DNA of 64,000 nt from an uncultured Bacillaceae bacterium (lineage in GTDB: Bacteria > Bacillota > Bacilli > Bacillales > Bacillaceae_L), in contig CANMHG010000002.1 of NCBI GenBank assembly GCA_947497585.1, forward strand, positions 1 through 64,000, given 5' to 3'. This document shows positions 48,866 through 58,699 of the stretch, piece after piece. Every line of letters begins with the position of its first letter. Position 1 is the first letter of the stretch. A program made the position numbers and the translations under genes. The notes below the pieces were generated by a model. The model was not told the origin of the DNA, did no database searches, and saw nothing but the letters and a program-made list of their open reading frames with translations.

Positions 48866-49405
48866 TTACATTTGCTTTCTGCCATTTACTCTACTATAAG
48901 TTGAGTGAGGACGTTTTGACCTAGGTGGACCTAGGATTTCTGCCCATATTACACCTTCTACTGCTCTTTTTCTAGAAATCCCCTGTAAAGCTCCTGAGGA
49001 GGATCTCTTCTGTTTAGGCGGAACAATCGTTTCCACCTTTTTTAGTTCAGTTCCTTGTGGAGCTGAAGCTTCTTGATTGTTAATTCTTATTAGAGCCTCA
49101 TTAAATCGATTGGAAACTTCAGGTTTTGGCTCCTCTTGTTTTCTGTCCATTTGTTCAAAGATTTCTCTTCCTTTACGATCTAACTCTTCAAACATGGTTT
49201 CGAAGGGATTTCGCTCAGTCCTTCTATCGGTATTTTCCTCATAAGTCGTTTCATGTTCCACCGGTTTACGTTGTTGAGGCTGATTTTGGCCTGCTCCACC
49301 ATCTTTAAACCTTTTAAAGATATTTACAATTATTCCAATGATGAAGATAAGAGGAATAATATTTTCAATGATAGCGCCCATTAGTTGTTGAATCATTATA
49401 TCCAT
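48866..49405 (-). CDS. YqfB-like membrane-anchored protein
   Basis: A 179-residue protein. One hydrophobic N-terminal anchor (residues 10-28, IIENIIPLIFIIGIIVNIF) is followed by a charged region likely to be coiled or disordered, with many Arg, Glu and Gln, and a short basic C-terminus rich in Arg/Lys. It lies in the yqfB position after floA, but low-complexity sequence makes homology uncertain. Its place in the nfeD-floA operon suggests a role at the same membrane microdomains. Confidence 0.6.
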   Translation of the reverse strand: MDIMIQQLMGAIIENIIPLIFIIGIIVNIFKRFKDGGAGQNQPQQRKPVEHETTYEENTDRRTERNPFETMFEELDRKGREIFEQMDRKQEEPKPEVSNRFNEALIRINNQEASAPQGTELKKVETIVPPKQKRSSSGALQGISRKRAVEGVIWAEILGPPRSKRPHSTYSRVNGRKQM

Positions 49406-49439
49406 TAGGAGATTGCCTCCTTATTTCGCCGATTAGGCC

Positions 49440-50426
49440 TTATTTTTTAGTGTCATCCTCATCTGAAAGCTTACCGATAGAGTCTCTCATATCTGTGTCA
49501 GCTGAGATATTTTGAATATTCATATAATCCATTACACCTAGTTTACCACTTTTTAAAGCCTCAGCCATCGCTAATGGCACAGTTGCCTCTGCTTCAACAA
49601 CCTTTGCACGCATCTCTTCAACACGAGCACGCATTTCTTGTTCATGTGCAACAGCCATTGCTCTACGTTCTTCTGCCTTAGCTTGTGCAATATTTTTGTC
49701 AGCTTCAGCTTGATCAATTTGTAGTGCAGCACCAATGTTTTTACCGATATCAATATCCGCAATATCAATTGAGAGGATTTCAAATGCAGTACCTGCATCT
49801 AGACCTTTTGAAAGTACTGTTTGTGATATCATATCTGGGTTTTCAAGAACTCTTTTGTGATCATGTTGTGAACCGATTGTACTTACAATCCCTTCACCTA
49901 CACGAGCGATAATTGTTTCTTCACCAGCACCACCGACTAAGCGTTCAATGTTAGCACGTACTGTAATTCTAGCTTTTGCTTTAACTTCAATCCCATCCAT
50001 CGCTACACCCGCGATAAAAGGTGTTTCAATCACTTTTGGGTTAACACTCATTTGAACTGCCTCTAGCACATCACGTCCTGCAAGATCAATTGCTGCTGAA
50101 CGTTCAAAAGTAAGCTCAATATTTGCACGTTGAGCAGCGATTAGTGAGTTGATAACTCTGTCTACATTACCACCTGCTAAATAGTGACTCTCTAACTGAT
50201 TTGTATTTACATCTAGTCCTGCTTTAACCGCCTTAATAAGGGGATTAATTACACGACTTGGGATAACACGTCGTAATCTCATTCCAATTAAAGTGAAAAT
50301 CCCTACTCTAACACCCGCTGCTAATGCAGAGATCCAGAGCATAACTGGAACAAATGTAAAAAGGATTGCTAAGAAGATAATTCCAACAGCTACTGCGAGT
50401 AATACTAATAAAGAACCTGGTTCCAT
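49440..50426 (-). CDS. floA: Flotillin-like protein FloA (YqfA)
   Basis: A 328-residue membrane-microdomain scaffold. Two N-terminal hydrophobic stretches (residues 5-30, hairpin anchor) precede an SPFH-like domain ([39 protein letters not shown]) and a C-terminal coiled coil with repeated EA motifs ([43 protein letters not shown]). It follows nfeD by 16 nt, the usual FloA-NfeD pair. Confidence 0.95.
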   Translation of the reverse strand: MEPGSLLVLLAVAVGIIFLAILFTFVPVMLWISALAAGVRVGIFTLIGMRLRRVIPSRVINPLIKAVKAGLDVNTNQLESHYLAGGNVDRVINSLIAAQRANIELTFERSAAIDLAGRDVLEAVQMSVNPKVIETPFIAGVAMDGIEVKAKARITVRANIERLVGGAGEETIIARVGEGIVSTIGSQHDHKRVLENPDMISQTVLSKGLDAGTAFEILSIDIADIDIGKNIGAALQIDQAEADKNIAQAKAEERRAMAVAHEQEMRARVEEMRAKVVEAEATVPLAMAEALKSGKLGVMDYMNIQNISADTDMRDSIGKLSDEDDTKK

Positions 50427-50442
50427 AATTGTTTCCTCCTAA

Positions 50443-51774
50443 TTATTCATTTGTTATTTCTTGTTCGCGGACTACAATACGATGTCCTTCAGTTTTAACA
50501 ACTACAACTTTTTTGCCTTGTAGAATATAGGCACCCTCTGTTACTACATCAAGTCTTTCATTATTTATGATAGCAGTTCCTGAAGGTCTTAGCGAAGTTA
50601 AAGCAACTCCTTCTAAACCGATTAATTCTTTTCGGTTCACATTAGAGACATAACCACTTTCAGTATTAGTTGAATCTTTTAAAATAATCTTTTTAAATAT
50701 ATTCATTTTTTTACCAAACACCTTAAACAGAATAATAGATGTCAATGTCGTTACCCCAATCGCGATTAATAATGATATTGCCATATGCGTAACATTGTCT
50801 GTTGCAATGAACAAACTTGTAAGGATCGCTCCAAAACCTATCAGGCCTATAATACCACCCGGAACAACAAACTCTAAGAGTATTAGCACAATACCTATTA
50901 TGAAAAGGATAATTGACTCAAATCCTGCTAAGCCAGCTACAAGATGTCCGTAAAAGAATAATAATAATGCTGAAGCTCCCATAATTCCTGGAATACCAAA
51001 TCCTGGTGAATAAAGTTCAAGGACAAGTCCAAGGCTTCCTATGGAAAGTAAGATTGGGACTACGATGGGATCTGTAATGAACCTAGCAAGTTTTTCAGCA
51101 AAGGTAACTTCTACTCGCTCAACTAAGGCATTCTTATAACCAAGATAATTTAATAATTCGTTTAAGGTAGCAAAAGTACCCTCTGAGTACTTTACTTCTA
51201 AAGCTTGAGATGCAGTTAAAGTTAGAAATTCACCTTTAGCCGCACCATACTCTGGTAGATCAATATCAGGGTCAGCCATTGCTAATGCGTACAATGGATC
51301 TCTCCCATTTTGTTCAGCTGCTGATTTCATATTCGCATACCAAGCAGATTGTGATTTCAAATCCGCTGCATTACCATCTTGGGTAATAATTCCTGCAGAG
51401 CCCATTTTTCCATCCGGTGTCATGTAGATATTATCTGCATTGAGAGCAATATATGCACCTGCAGATAAAGCCTGATTGTTTATAAAAGCCACTATAGGAA
51501 TATCAGTTGCTACAATTCTTTTAGCAATATCTCCAGCAGCAGCTACTACACCACCAGGAGTATAGATGTCTAAAACAATAAGGTCAGCACTAGCTTCTTC
51601 AGCTTCAGTTATTGAACGATTAATAAATGCAGATAATCCTTTTTCAACTGTGGCTTCAACTGGTATAACATATACTATACCATCGGGACTCCCCTTTATA
51701 TTGGCTGGGTTTATTGATAAGACAATCGCTAATGCAACTAAGCTTACGTAAAGTAGTAAACGGAATTTCTTCAT
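50443..51774 (-). CDS. nfeD: NfeD-type membrane serine protease
   Basis: A 443-residue protein. The signal peptide KKFRLLLYVSLVALAIVLSI is followed by a ClpP-like Ser/Lys protease domain with VVAAAGDIAKRIV and NNQALSAGAYIALNADNIYMTPDGKMGSAG (Ser in ALSAG). About five membrane segments come next, and a C-terminal NfeD OB-fold (residues about 375-440) ends it. It partners with FloA. The start MKKFR at 51774 is set by AAAGGAGG. The 9 extra upstream residues lack conservation. It is the first gene of the operon. Confidence 0.94.
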   Translation of the reverse strand: MKKFRLLLYVSLVALAIVLSINPANIKGSPDGIVYVIPVEATVEKGLSAFINRSITEAEEASADLIVLDIYTPGGVVAAAGDIAKRIVATDIPIVAFINNQALSAGAYIALNADNIYMTPDGKMGSAGIITQDGNAADLKSQSAWYANMKSAAEQNGRDPLYALAMADPDIDLPEYGAAKGEFLTLTASQALEVKYSEGTFATLNELLNYLGYKNALVERVEVTFAEKLARFITDPIVVPILLSIGSLGLVLELYSPGFGIPGIMGASALLLFFYGHLVAGLAGFESIILFIIGIVLILLEFVVPGGIIGLIGFGAILTSLFIATDNVTHMAISLLIAIGVTTLTSIILFKVFGKKMNIFKKIILKDSTNTESGYVSNVNRKELIGLEGVALTSLRPSGTAIINNERLDVVTEGAYILQGKKVVVVKTEGHRIVVREQEITNE

Positions 51775-51904
51775 GTATTCCCTCCTTTCTGATTCGGTCA
51801 TCTTAATCTATATATAGTATTTTCTTCTACTTATGTAAAGTAATACGAATAAGATGGGTGAAGGTTTCATTTTTACTCTGAATTTTATCATTAATTTAAC
51901 ATAG

Positions 51905-52032
51905 GTGTTATTCGCTAGAATCCACTCGCTTTCCGCGGGCAGTCCGGGAGCCTCCTCGTCGCTATGCTCCTGCGGGGTCTCCCGTTGACGTGCTACTCCC
52001 GCAGGAGTCTCGTGGATTCTAGCGAATAACAC
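51905..52032. repeat. Nested palindromic repeat, copy 5, with 21-bp perfect terminal inverted repeat
   Basis: A 128-bp element whose ends (51905-51925 and 52012-52032) are a perfect 21-bp inverted repeat starting GTGTTATTCG. The core shares CTTTCCGCGG, AGCCTCCTCG, CTGCGGGGTCTC and CTCCCGCAGGAGTC with copies 1-4. The inner arms are CGGGAG / CTCCCG. The 426-nt gap 51775-52201 otherwise holds only the yqeY terminator and the nfeD upstream region. Confidence 0.87.
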
Positions 52033-52147
52033 TACTTTTTAAAATAGGCTCCAGTTGTACATGGAAAATGAAACCATATATTCAATCACCATGGTACTTA
52101 TAGTATTGCCTTAAGTATGAATTATCTCAATTAACTCATAAAAAAAT

Positions 52148-52174
52148 GACATCTTACCTTAAAGTAAGATGCCA
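52148..52174 (-). terminator. Terminator of rpsU-yqeY
   Basis: The stem CATCTTAC / GTAAGATG is followed by T-runs, 30 nt after yqeY. Confidence 0.78.
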
Positions 52175-52201
52175 TCTTTTTATTCTGAAAGGCTATTAAC
52201 C

Positions 52202-52648
52202 TTATGAGAGTTGTTGTTGTACAATTTTATTAACGAGTGATCCGTCAGCCTTTCCTTTAACCTTTGGCATTAAGGCACCCATTACTTTACCCATATCAGC
52301 TTTTGAAGTTGCATTCACTTCTTCTATTGTTTCTTTAACAATAGCAGTGACTTCTTCTTCGTTAAGTTGTTTAGGCATGTAAACTTCAACAATCTTTATC
52401 TCAGATTGAATTTTATCAACAAGGTCAACGCGACCTGCGCTCTCAAATTCATGGAGGGAGTCTTTACGTTGTTTTAATTCTCGAGATAGGACTGTCAGTT
52501 CAATCTCTTCAGATAACTCGCCTGTACCAAGCTTAATAGCCTCATTTTGAAGTGAGGATTTCATCATCCTTAGAGTCGTAACTTTGTCTTTTTCTCTATT
52601 CTTCATCGCTTGTTTTATATCATCATTTAAACGCTCGAGAAGACTCAT
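52202..52648 (-). CDS. yqeY: GatB/YqeY domain protein YqeY
   Basis: A 148-residue protein of the YqeY family, related to the tail of GatB amidotransferase. It opens [38 protein letters not shown] and contains [28 protein letters not shown] and [22 protein letters not shown] near the C-terminus. The role is unknown, but it often sits next to rpsU, as here (15-nt gap). Confidence 0.95.
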   Translation of the reverse strand: MSLLERLNDDIKQAMKNREKDKVTTLRMMKSSLQNEAIKLGTGELSEEIELTVLSRELKQRKDSLHEFESAGRVDLVDKIQSEIKIVEVYMPKQLNEEEVTAIVKETIEEVNATSKADMGKVMGALMPKVKGKADGSLVNKIVQQQLS

Positions 52649-52663
52649 AAACTACACCCTCTT

Positions 52664-52837
52664 TTAGAATTTGCGCTTTCTTGCAGCTTCAGACTTTTTC
52701 TTACGTCTTACGCTAGGCTTTTCATAGAATTCGCGCTTTCTTGCTTCTTGAATCGTACCTGATTTTGATACAGTACGTTTAAAGCGGCGAAGAGCATCTT
52801 CAAGCGATTCGTTTTTACGAACGACCGTTTTTGACAT
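52664..52837 (-). CDS. rpsU: 30S ribosomal protein S21
   Basis: A 57-residue ribosomal protein, [20 protein letters not shown] onwards, with a very basic C-terminus ([14 protein letters not shown]). The ATG at 52837 is fixed by CGGAGGGAGG. A longer in-frame start at 52882 would add 15 residues not seen in S21. It precedes yqeY in a small operon. Confidence 0.97.
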   Translation of the reverse strand: MSKTVVRKNESLEDALRRFKRTVSKSGTIQEARKREFYEKPSVRRKKKSEAARKRKF

Positions 52838-53035
52838 TCTAAATCCCTCCCTCCGAAAACAACAGCTAAACATTATGTTCACATGTTTAGAATTAAAGTT
52901 AAAATTACGTCATTGTTTCTGCTTTACAATTTAAATAGCATACTCCAATAGACAAAAGATAAACATGTACTTTGCAATTATAATATATCCCTAAAATTAG
53001 GTCAACTGTATTCTATGAAACAGGTTTTTACCTAA

Positions 53036-53596
53036 TTAATCCTTAGTATATAAATCAACAGTATCATCATGTTTATTTAAAAGCTTGTATTTAGATCTAC
53101 CAAGATATAATGGGATGGAAAATTCGTTAAAATCAGGTAACCCATTTGATGCGAATTTACTCTCATCTTTATAAAATTGTGTAATATTACCTACAATCCA
53201 ATCATGATCGCCTAGAGGAATAATATTTGTTACACGACATTCGTATGCTACATAAGCATCACTTAAAATAGGTGCTGAGATGGTCTCACCCTTCTGAATT
53301 TTAATGCCCAGCTCAGTAAACTTGTTTGTATCTCTCCCACTCGTTATCCCACAGTGCTGAATGTAATGTACATGTTCTGCACTGACAAAATTAATAGCGA
53401 ATTCTTTTGAATTTACAATTAAGTCATAGGTGTATCGTTCTTTTGCAATTGAAACACCATAAATTGGAGGGTCATATGATATATAACTGTGCCAGCCTGC
53501 AGCCATTATATTTTGTTTGTCATTGGATTTTGCTGTCACAAGTGCTACCATTCCTGGATAGCTATGCATTACTGTTTGATTCATTGCTTTTAACAT
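53036..53596 (-). CDS. Flavin reductase-like (FMN-binding) domain protein
   Basis: A protein of about 186 residues with a split-barrel FMN-binding fold of the flavin-reductase family: HSYPGMVALVTAKSNDKQNIMAAGWHSYISYDPPIYGVSIAKERYTYDLIVNSKEFAINFV, and VAYECRVTNIIPLGDHDWIVGNI. It probably binds FMN and reduces flavin or an aromatic substrate with NAD(P)H. The substrate is unknown. The start is uncertain between ATG at 53614 and 53596, with the latter favoured by an AGGTG site. It is absent from the B. subtilis order here. Confidence 0.8.
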   Translation of the reverse strand: MLKAMNQTVMHSYPGMVALVTAKSNDKQNIMAAGWHSYISYDPPIYGVSIAKERYTYDLIVNSKEFAINFVSAEHVHYIQHCGITSGRDTNKFTELGIKIQKGETISAPILSDAYVAYECRVTNIIPLGDHDWIVGNITQFYKDESKFASNGLPDFNEFSIPLYLGRSKYKLLNKHDDTVDLYTKD

Positions 53597-53691
53597 ATGC
53601 TTAACACCTGCCATTATAAAATTGTTTACAGAAAGAAGTCATTTATGCTCTCCCTTGTCCATACAATGTTTCTAAGAGGTGAGACAAGGTT

Positions 53692-54618
53692 ATGATTGAA
53701 TTGCTATCTTTGTTTGCAGTTTTTATTGCCATATTCCTTTTTGGCATGACTGTTATGAGAACTGGTTTATATAATTTATCTGGAGATAAAATGACTGAAT
53801 TTCTAGTTACTTTTACAGGAAACCCGTTTAAAGGATTACTGGTGGGGACTGTTATTACAGCAATTATCCAAAGTAGTTCTGCTGTGATGGTAATTGTTGT
53901 TGGTTTAGTTGCAGCAGGATATATGACATTTAAGCAATCATTAGGAATTATCCTCGGCACTAATATAGGTACAACTATTACAACCGAACTTATATCTATT
54001 CAAATATATGATGCTGTCGTTCCCCTATTAATTATAGGCTTTTTATGTTTACTTTCAAGTAAAAGGCAGCTGTTTAGCATTGGAGCCATACTGTTTGGTC
54101 TAGGGTGTTTATTTGTTGCTATGCAAGGATTTGGTCATTTATCACGACCAATTTCTCTATTACCTGGTGTACATGCATTCTTTGAACACACAAATGAAAA
54201 TGGGTTGTTAGGCATTGGTTTAGGTACAATACTTACGGCAATTATTCAATCGAGCACTGCTACAACAGGAATCGTTATGGGGTTTCTTAATGAAGAGCTA
54301 CTTACTCTCCATGCAGGAATAGCTATTGTACTTGGGGCAAATATAGGTACTTGTATAACTGCTTTTCTAGCGAGTGTTGGAGCAAGTCATGAAGCTAAAT
54401 TAACTGCATACGCTCATATATGGTTAAATATTTTTGGTGTGCTTTTGTTTTTCCCATTTATTAATTACCTAGGTACATTGGCAGCTTCTTTAACTACGCT
54501 TCCAGATATGCAATTAGCACACGTTAGTGTTATTTTTAATATTCTTACCTCAGTTCTAGCACTACCGTTAGTTGGACTTTTGTCTGGATTTATTTTGTGG
54601 ATACATAAAAGGGCATAA
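53692..54618 (+). CDS. yqeW: Na/Pi cotransporter family protein YqeW
   Basis: A 308-residue membrane protein with two Na/Pi repeats: QSSSAVMVIVVGLVAAGYM plus GTNIGTTITTELI, and QSSTATTGIVMGFL plus GANIGTCITAFLASVGAS. No PhoU tail is present, unlike the transporter at 13782. The location between mtaB and rpsU matches B. subtilis YqeW, a putative Na+/Pi symporter. It is the only + strand gene in its neighbourhood. The direction of transport is unproven. Confidence 0.87.
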   Translation: MIELLSLFAVFIAIFLFGMTVMRTGLYNLSGDKMTEFLVTFTGNPFKGLLVGTVITAIIQSSSAVMVIVVGLVAAGYMTFKQSLGIILGTNIGTTITTELISIQIYDAVVPLLIIGFLCLLSSKRQLFSIGAILFGLGCLFVAMQGFGHLSRPISLLPGVHAFFEHTNENGLLGIGLGTILTAIIQSSTATTGIVMGFLNEELLTLHAGIAIVLGANIGTCITAFLASVGASHEAKLTAYAHIWLNIFGVLLFFPFINYLGTLAASLTTLPDMQLAHVSVIFNILTSVLALPLVGLLSGFILWIHKRA

Positions 54619-54623
54619 ATTTC

Positions 54624-54657
54624 AAAAAAAAAGACCAAGCCTCTCGTTGGCTTGGTC
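54624..54657. terminator. Terminator shared by yqeW and deoC
   Basis: The stem GACCAAGCC / GGCTTGGTC with a 7-nt loop lies between convergent genes. The long A-run on its left gives T's on the minus strand for deoC. Confidence 0.85.
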
Positions 54658-54662
54658 ACATA

Positions 54663-55331
54663 TTAATATTCTGAAGTACTAGTTAATCCTTTAACAATTT
54701 CTACTCCTGCACTGGCACCAATACGTGTTGCGCCAGCTTCAACCATATCTTGAACACCTTTTAAGTCACGAACACCACCAGACGCTTTTACCCCAATATC
54801 TGGTCCCACTGTTTTTCTCATCAGTGCAATATCCTCCACTGTAGCCCCTCCAGTTGAGAAGCCAGTTGAAGTTTTAACAAAGTCAGTACCAGCTTTTACA
54901 GCTAATTGACAAGCTCTTACTTTCTCTTCCTCTGTTAAAAGACTCGTCTCAATGATTACTTTAGTAAGTGCTTTCCCTTTAGCAGCCTCAACAACAGCGC
55001 GGATATCACGTTCAACTAGGTCATCATCTTTGTCTTTTAAGGCACCAATATTTATAACCATATCTACTTCAGTTGCACCATTTTCAATTGCATTTGTTGT
55101 TTCAAATGCTTTTGTTTCAGGTGTGTTTGCTCCTAACGGAAATCCAATAACCGTACAAACCTTCACTTCACTACCAGCTAATTGCTCAGCAGCTGTTTTG
55201 ACCCATGTTGGGTTTACGCAAACAGAGGCAAAAACATATTCTCTTGCTTCTGAACATAATTTTAGGATTTGCTCCTTTGTTGTGTCAGCCTTAAGTGCAG
55301 TATGATCAATCAGTTTTGCAATGTTATTCAT
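54663..55331 (-). CDS. deoC: Deoxyribose-phosphate aldolase
   Basis: A 222-residue class I aldolase that cleaves deoxyribose 5-phosphate to acetaldehyde and glyceraldehyde 3-phosphate in nucleoside catabolism. The Schiff-base lysine lies in [31 protein letters not shown] and [12 protein letters not shown] are the other family motifs. The start is set at MNNIAKLID (55331) with AAGGGG upstream. Alone here, without the dra/nupC/pdp partners found in other Bacillus. Confidence 0.95.
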   Translation of the reverse strand: MNNIAKLIDHTALKADTTKEQILKLCSEAREYVFASVCVNPTWVKTAAEQLAGSEVKVCTVIGFPLGANTPETKAFETTNAIENGATEVDMVINIGALKDKDDDLVERDIRAVVEAAKGKALTKVIIETSLLTEEEKVRACQLAVKAGTDFVKTSTGFSTGGATVEDIALMRKTVGPDIGVKASGGVRDLKGVQDMVEAGATRIGASAGVEIVKGLTSTSEY

Positions 55332-55472
55332 ATGTACCATTACCCCTTTACCACTTAGTTGTACGTACCTCTTTTTATAATAGCATTACGAATTAAAAAA
55401 CACGAGAATAATCTTAGTATAAACAATAAAAAAATTTTAAACTAACAACTTTTAAAAATATGAGTGACCTCG

Positions 55473-55508
55473 AGTCCGTTTAGGATAGTAGCCACGTTTA
55501 AGCGGACT
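55473..55508. repeat. Imperfect inverted repeat upstream of deoC
   Basis: AGTCCGTTTA and TAAGCGGACT pair with one mismatch around a 16-nt loop, next to AATAACGTTATT, itself a palindrome. It has no T-run. It lies between the mtaB terminator and the deoC upstream region, and is probably a further intergenic repeat type or a regulatory hairpin. Confidence 0.45.
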
Positions 55509-55527
55509 GAAATAACGTTATCCCCCA

Positions 55528-55557
55528 ATGCAAAAAACCCAGTTTTAATCACTGGGT
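55528..55557 (-). terminator. Terminator of mtaB
   Basis: AAACCCAGT / ACTGGGTTT with a 7-nt loop, immediately after mtaB. The minus-strand right side ends in T's. Confidence 0.8.
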
Positions 55558-56922
55558 TTAAGAACTCAATTTTACAGATTCAAGTGTTTTTACTAGTTCA
55601 TCGTCGACTACCTTTACAAATTGCCCTTCGTTATAAGGGTAACCTGCTTTTGTAATCTTAACTTTTACTAATTTACCAATCATGTCTTCAGAGGCCGGGA
55701 ATTTTACTTTTAAGTAGTTGTCCGTATACCCCATATAAAGACCTGTGCTTCCTTCTTCTTTAAACTCTTCTTCTGGAATAACTTCTAATACTTCATTCTC
55801 AAACTGTGAAGCGTATTCTTTAGCAAGCTGATCAGATAATGAAATTAAGCGATGTACTCTTTCATTCTTAATCTCTTCATCAACTTGATCGTCCATGCGG
55901 GCAGCAGGTGTTCCAGTACGTTTAGAGTATGGGAAAACGTGTAACTCTGAGAATTTATGTTCGTTTATAAAATTGTAGGTTTCCATAAACTCCTCTTCCG
56001 TTTCGCCGGGAAAACCAACAATTACATCAGAAGTAATCGCTAAACCTGGTAAAGCTTCTTTTAGCCTAGTTAAACGGTCTGCGAAGTGCTCCATTGTATA
56101 CTTACGTCTCATTCTTTTTAGAACAGTGTCAGAACCAGACTGTAGCGGAATGTGTAAATGACGAACAATTTTATCTGACTTATCTAGTACGTCGATAACT
56201 TCGTCAGTAATTTGACTAGCCTCAATAGATGAGATACGGATACGCTTTAATCCTACAACTTTATCATCTAAATCTTGTAGAAGCTTCGCAAGGTTATAGT
56301 CTTTCATGTCCTCCCCATAACCACCCGTATGAATCCCAGTAAGAACAATCTCCTTATAACCAGCATTTACAAGTGCTTGAGCCTGGGTAATAACCTCTTT
56401 TGGGTCTCTAGAGCGCATGAGTCCACGTGCCCAAGGAATGATACAGAAGGTACAGAAATTATTACAGCCTTCTTGTATTTTTAAAGATGCACGTGTTCGG
56501 TCTGTGAATGATGGTACATCTAATTCCTCATAAACACGCGCTTTCATAATATTACCAACACCATTAATTGGTTGTCTTTCATTTTTATATTGGTCAATAT
56601 AGTCCAACATCTTAACACGATCCTGTGTACCAACTACAATGTCTACTCCTGGAATAGCCATAATTTCCGCAGGTGAGGTTTGAGCATAACAACCTGTTAC
56701 ACAAATAACTCCGTCAGGATTTTTGCGAATCGCACGACGTATTACTTGTCGACTTTTCTTATCGCCAGTGTTCGTTACCGTACACGTATTTATTACATAA
56801 ACATCGGCCATTCCTTCAAATTCCGTACGGTCATAGCCTTGTTCTTTAAAAAGTTGCCAAATTGCTTCTGTTTCATAATGATTTACTTTACAACCTAATG
56901 TATGAAATGCTACTGATGGCAT
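55558..56922 (-). CDS. mtaB: tRNA N6-threonylcarbamoyladenosine methylthiotransferase MtaB (YqeV)
   Basis: A 454-residue radical-SAM methylthiotransferase that converts t6A37 to ms2t6A37 in tRNA. The N-terminal UPF0004 domain has FHTLGCKVNHYETEAIW. The radical-SAM cysteines are CNNFCTFCIIPWARG, and the TRAM domain lies at the C-terminus. The start is set at ATG 56922, with GAGG 8 nt upstream. The frame opens with a GTG three codons earlier that abuts the ribosome site. It overlaps nothing and follows rsmE by 5 nt. Confidence 0.95.
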   Translation of the reverse strand: MPSVAFHTLGCKVNHYETEAIWQLFKEQGYDRTEFEGMADVYVINTCTVTNTGDKKSRQVIRRAIRKNPDGVICVTGCYAQTSPAEIMAIPGVDIVVGTQDRVKMLDYIDQYKNERQPINGVGNIMKARVYEELDVPSFTDRTRASLKIQEGCNNFCTFCIIPWARGLMRSRDPKEVITQAQALVNAGYKEIVLTGIHTGGYGEDMKDYNLAKLLQDLDDKVVGLKRIRISSIEASQITDEVIDVLDKSDKIVRHLHIPLQSGSDTVLKRMRRKYTMEHFADRLTRLKEALPGLAITSDVIVGFPGETEEEFMETYNFINEHKFSELHVFPYSKRTGTPAARMDDQVDEEIKNERVHRLISLSDQLAKEYASQFENEVLEVIPEEEFKEEGSTGLYMGYTDNYLKVKFPASEDMIGKLVKVKITKAGYPYNEGQFVKVVDDELVKTLESVKLSS

Positions 56923-56927
56923 CTTTT

Positions 56928-57674
56928 TCACCTCGCTAATTCAAAATAATACGAAACAGCAGACAACAAGTATAGTGGTGCTGTTTCTGCTCGCAAAATT
57001 CTTGGTCCAAAACTACATGAAACAAAACCAGCGTCTCTTAAAGAGGCAACTTCCTTCTCGGCTAAGCCACCTTCTGGACCAACCACGACTAGAAGAGAAT
57101 CTCCTGGTTTTATTTGTTCTAAGGTTGAAGCTAGCTTTGACTTTTCGCCACTTTTAGCGTCTTCCTCATAAGCAATTAATTTATATTGATAACTTTCACC
57201 TAATGAAAGTAATTGTTTAAGTGTTAGAGGGGCTTGTACAGTTGGTATTTTTGTACGATGAGATTGTTCAGCTGCTTCTTTTGCAATCTTTTCCCATCTC
57301 TCAACTTTTTTACCGCCTTTTTTCTCATCCCATTTTACAATTGAACGAGTCGCAATAAAAGGGACAAACTCACTTGCCCCTAGTTCGGTCCCTTTTTGTA
57401 TAACATATTCAAGTTTGTCCCCTTTAGGCAACCCACTCACGATTATTACATTTATCGGTAATTCTACAGTGTCCACAATCCATTCTACAACATTGGCTAA
57501 GACAGATTCATTGGTAATTTCAGTAATAGTGCATCTTGCAGCTTTTCCACTTGAATTGCAGCATATAAGCTGGTCGTCAATGCCCATTCGCATAACTCTT
57601 GTTATATGATGAACATCCTCTCCCATAATTGTTGCTTGATTATCATCCATTTTTTCTACAAAATAACGTTGCAC
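56928..57674 (-). CDS. rsmE: 16S rRNA (uracil1498-N3)-methyltransferase RsmE (YqeU)
   Basis: A 248-residue SPOUT-type methyltransferase. IVSGLPKGDKLEYVIQKGTELGASEFVPFIATRSIVKWDEKK, VVGPEGGLAEKEV and FGPRILRAETAPLYLLSAVSYYFE are family motifs forming the knotted SAM site. The start is GTG at 57674 (MQRYFVE) by family similarity. Upstream in-frame ATGs would add 6 or 9 unlike residues. It is a member of the hrcA-dnaJ-prmA-rsmE-mtaB run. Confidence 0.92.
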   Translation of the reverse strand: MQRYFVEKMDDNQATIMGEDVHHITRVMRMGIDDQLICCNSSGKAARCTITEITNESVLANVVEWIVDTVELPINVIIVSGLPKGDKLEYVIQKGTELGASEFVPFIATRSIVKWDEKKGGKKVERWEKIAKEAAEQSHRTKIPTVQAPLTLKQLLSLGESYQYKLIAYEEDAKSGEKSKLASTLEQIKPGDSLLVVVGPEGGLAEKEVASLRDAGFVSCSFGPRILRAETAPLYLLSAVSYYFELAR

Positions 57675-57730
57675 GGACTGACACCATCCCATTCTATACA
57701 TAAAGATTATTTAGTCAACATTTAATAGCC

Positions 57731-58669
57731 TTATTTTTTTCTAGCAATAAATGCAACCCAGTCTTCCATTACAACTGTTTCTTCAATTACAAAGCCTGCT
57801 GCCAATAAGCCTTCTTTTACCTCTTCTTTTTTAGCCGTAATAATTCCTGATGTGATAAAGAGGCCATCTTTTTTCAAGATCTTATTTGCATCCTCTGTAA
57901 ATAATAAAATGATTTCAGCTAAAATATTGGCTACAACAACATCAACTGGACCATCAATATTGTTTAACAGGTTATTTTGAGAAACGGATATTATATCATC
58001 TACCTTATTAAGCTTAACATTTTCAAGTGCACTTTCCACCGCAACTGAATCTAAATCAAGTGCTTTGATTTCTTTTGCACCTAGCATTGCTGCTGCAATA
58101 CTTAGTACGCCTGAACCTGTTCCAACATCAATTACTGAATCACCTGTTTGTACCGTTCTTTCCAATGCTTGAATACAAAGTACAGTCGTCGGATGAGTTC
58201 CTGTTCCAAACGCCATCCCTGGGTCTAGTTCAATAATTAATTCGTCCGTACTTACTGGCTCATATTCTTCCCATGTTGGTACTATCGTAAATCTTTCAGA
58301 GATTTTTACAGGGTGATAATACTTTTTCCAAGCAGTAGCCCATTCCTCTTCATTGACTTCAATTAAAGAAATTTTATTATGTCCGATATCGATACCAAAC
58401 AATAATAAACCATTAATGGCTTCTTTTATCTCTTCAACAGTTTCTGATAAAAAGCTATTTACAGGTAAATAGGCCTTAACAATAACACCTTCTTCAGGGT
58501 AATCATCAGGATTGAGTTGGTAGATTTCACCAAATACTTGTTCGCGTTCTTTGGTTAAATCGAAAGGATCTTCAATTACTACTCCACTAGCTCCAGCTTC
58601 ATGTAAAATATTCGAAATAGGTTCAACAGCCTCCTGTGTAGTATGAATACTAATTTCCGACCATTTCAT
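57731..58669 (-). CDS. prmA: Ribosomal protein L11 methyltransferase PrmA
   Basis: A 312-residue SAM-dependent methyltransferase for ribosomal protein L11. [34 protein letters not shown] is the L11-binding N-terminal region. The SAM loop is [18 protein letters not shown] and [11 protein letters not shown] the NxL motif. The start at 58669 follows GGAG. An in-frame TTG upstream adds five residues. It sits 15-30 nt after dnaJ. Confidence 0.95.
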   Translation of the reverse strand: MKWSEISIHTTQEAVEPISNILHEAGASGVVIEDPFDLTKEREQVFGEIYQLNPDDYPEEGVIVKAYLPVNSFLSETVEEIKEAINGLLLFGIDIGHNKISLIEVNEEEWATAWKKYYHPVKISERFTIVPTWEEYEPVSTDELIIELDPGMAFGTGTHPTTVLCIQALERTVQTGDSVIDVGTGSGVLSIAAAMLGAKEIKALDLDSVAVESALENVKLNKVDDIISVSQNNLLNNIDGPVDVVVANILAEIILLFTEDANKILKKDGLFITSGIITAKKEEVKEGLLAAGFVIEETVVMEDWVAFIARKK

Positions 58670-58699
58670 GTCTACCAACTCCAATTTTTTAATTAAGAT

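Noticed and set aside
51808-52032. Open frame on - strand across repeat copy 5
   Set aside because: It spans the terminal inverted repeat of the element and has no homology-like features.
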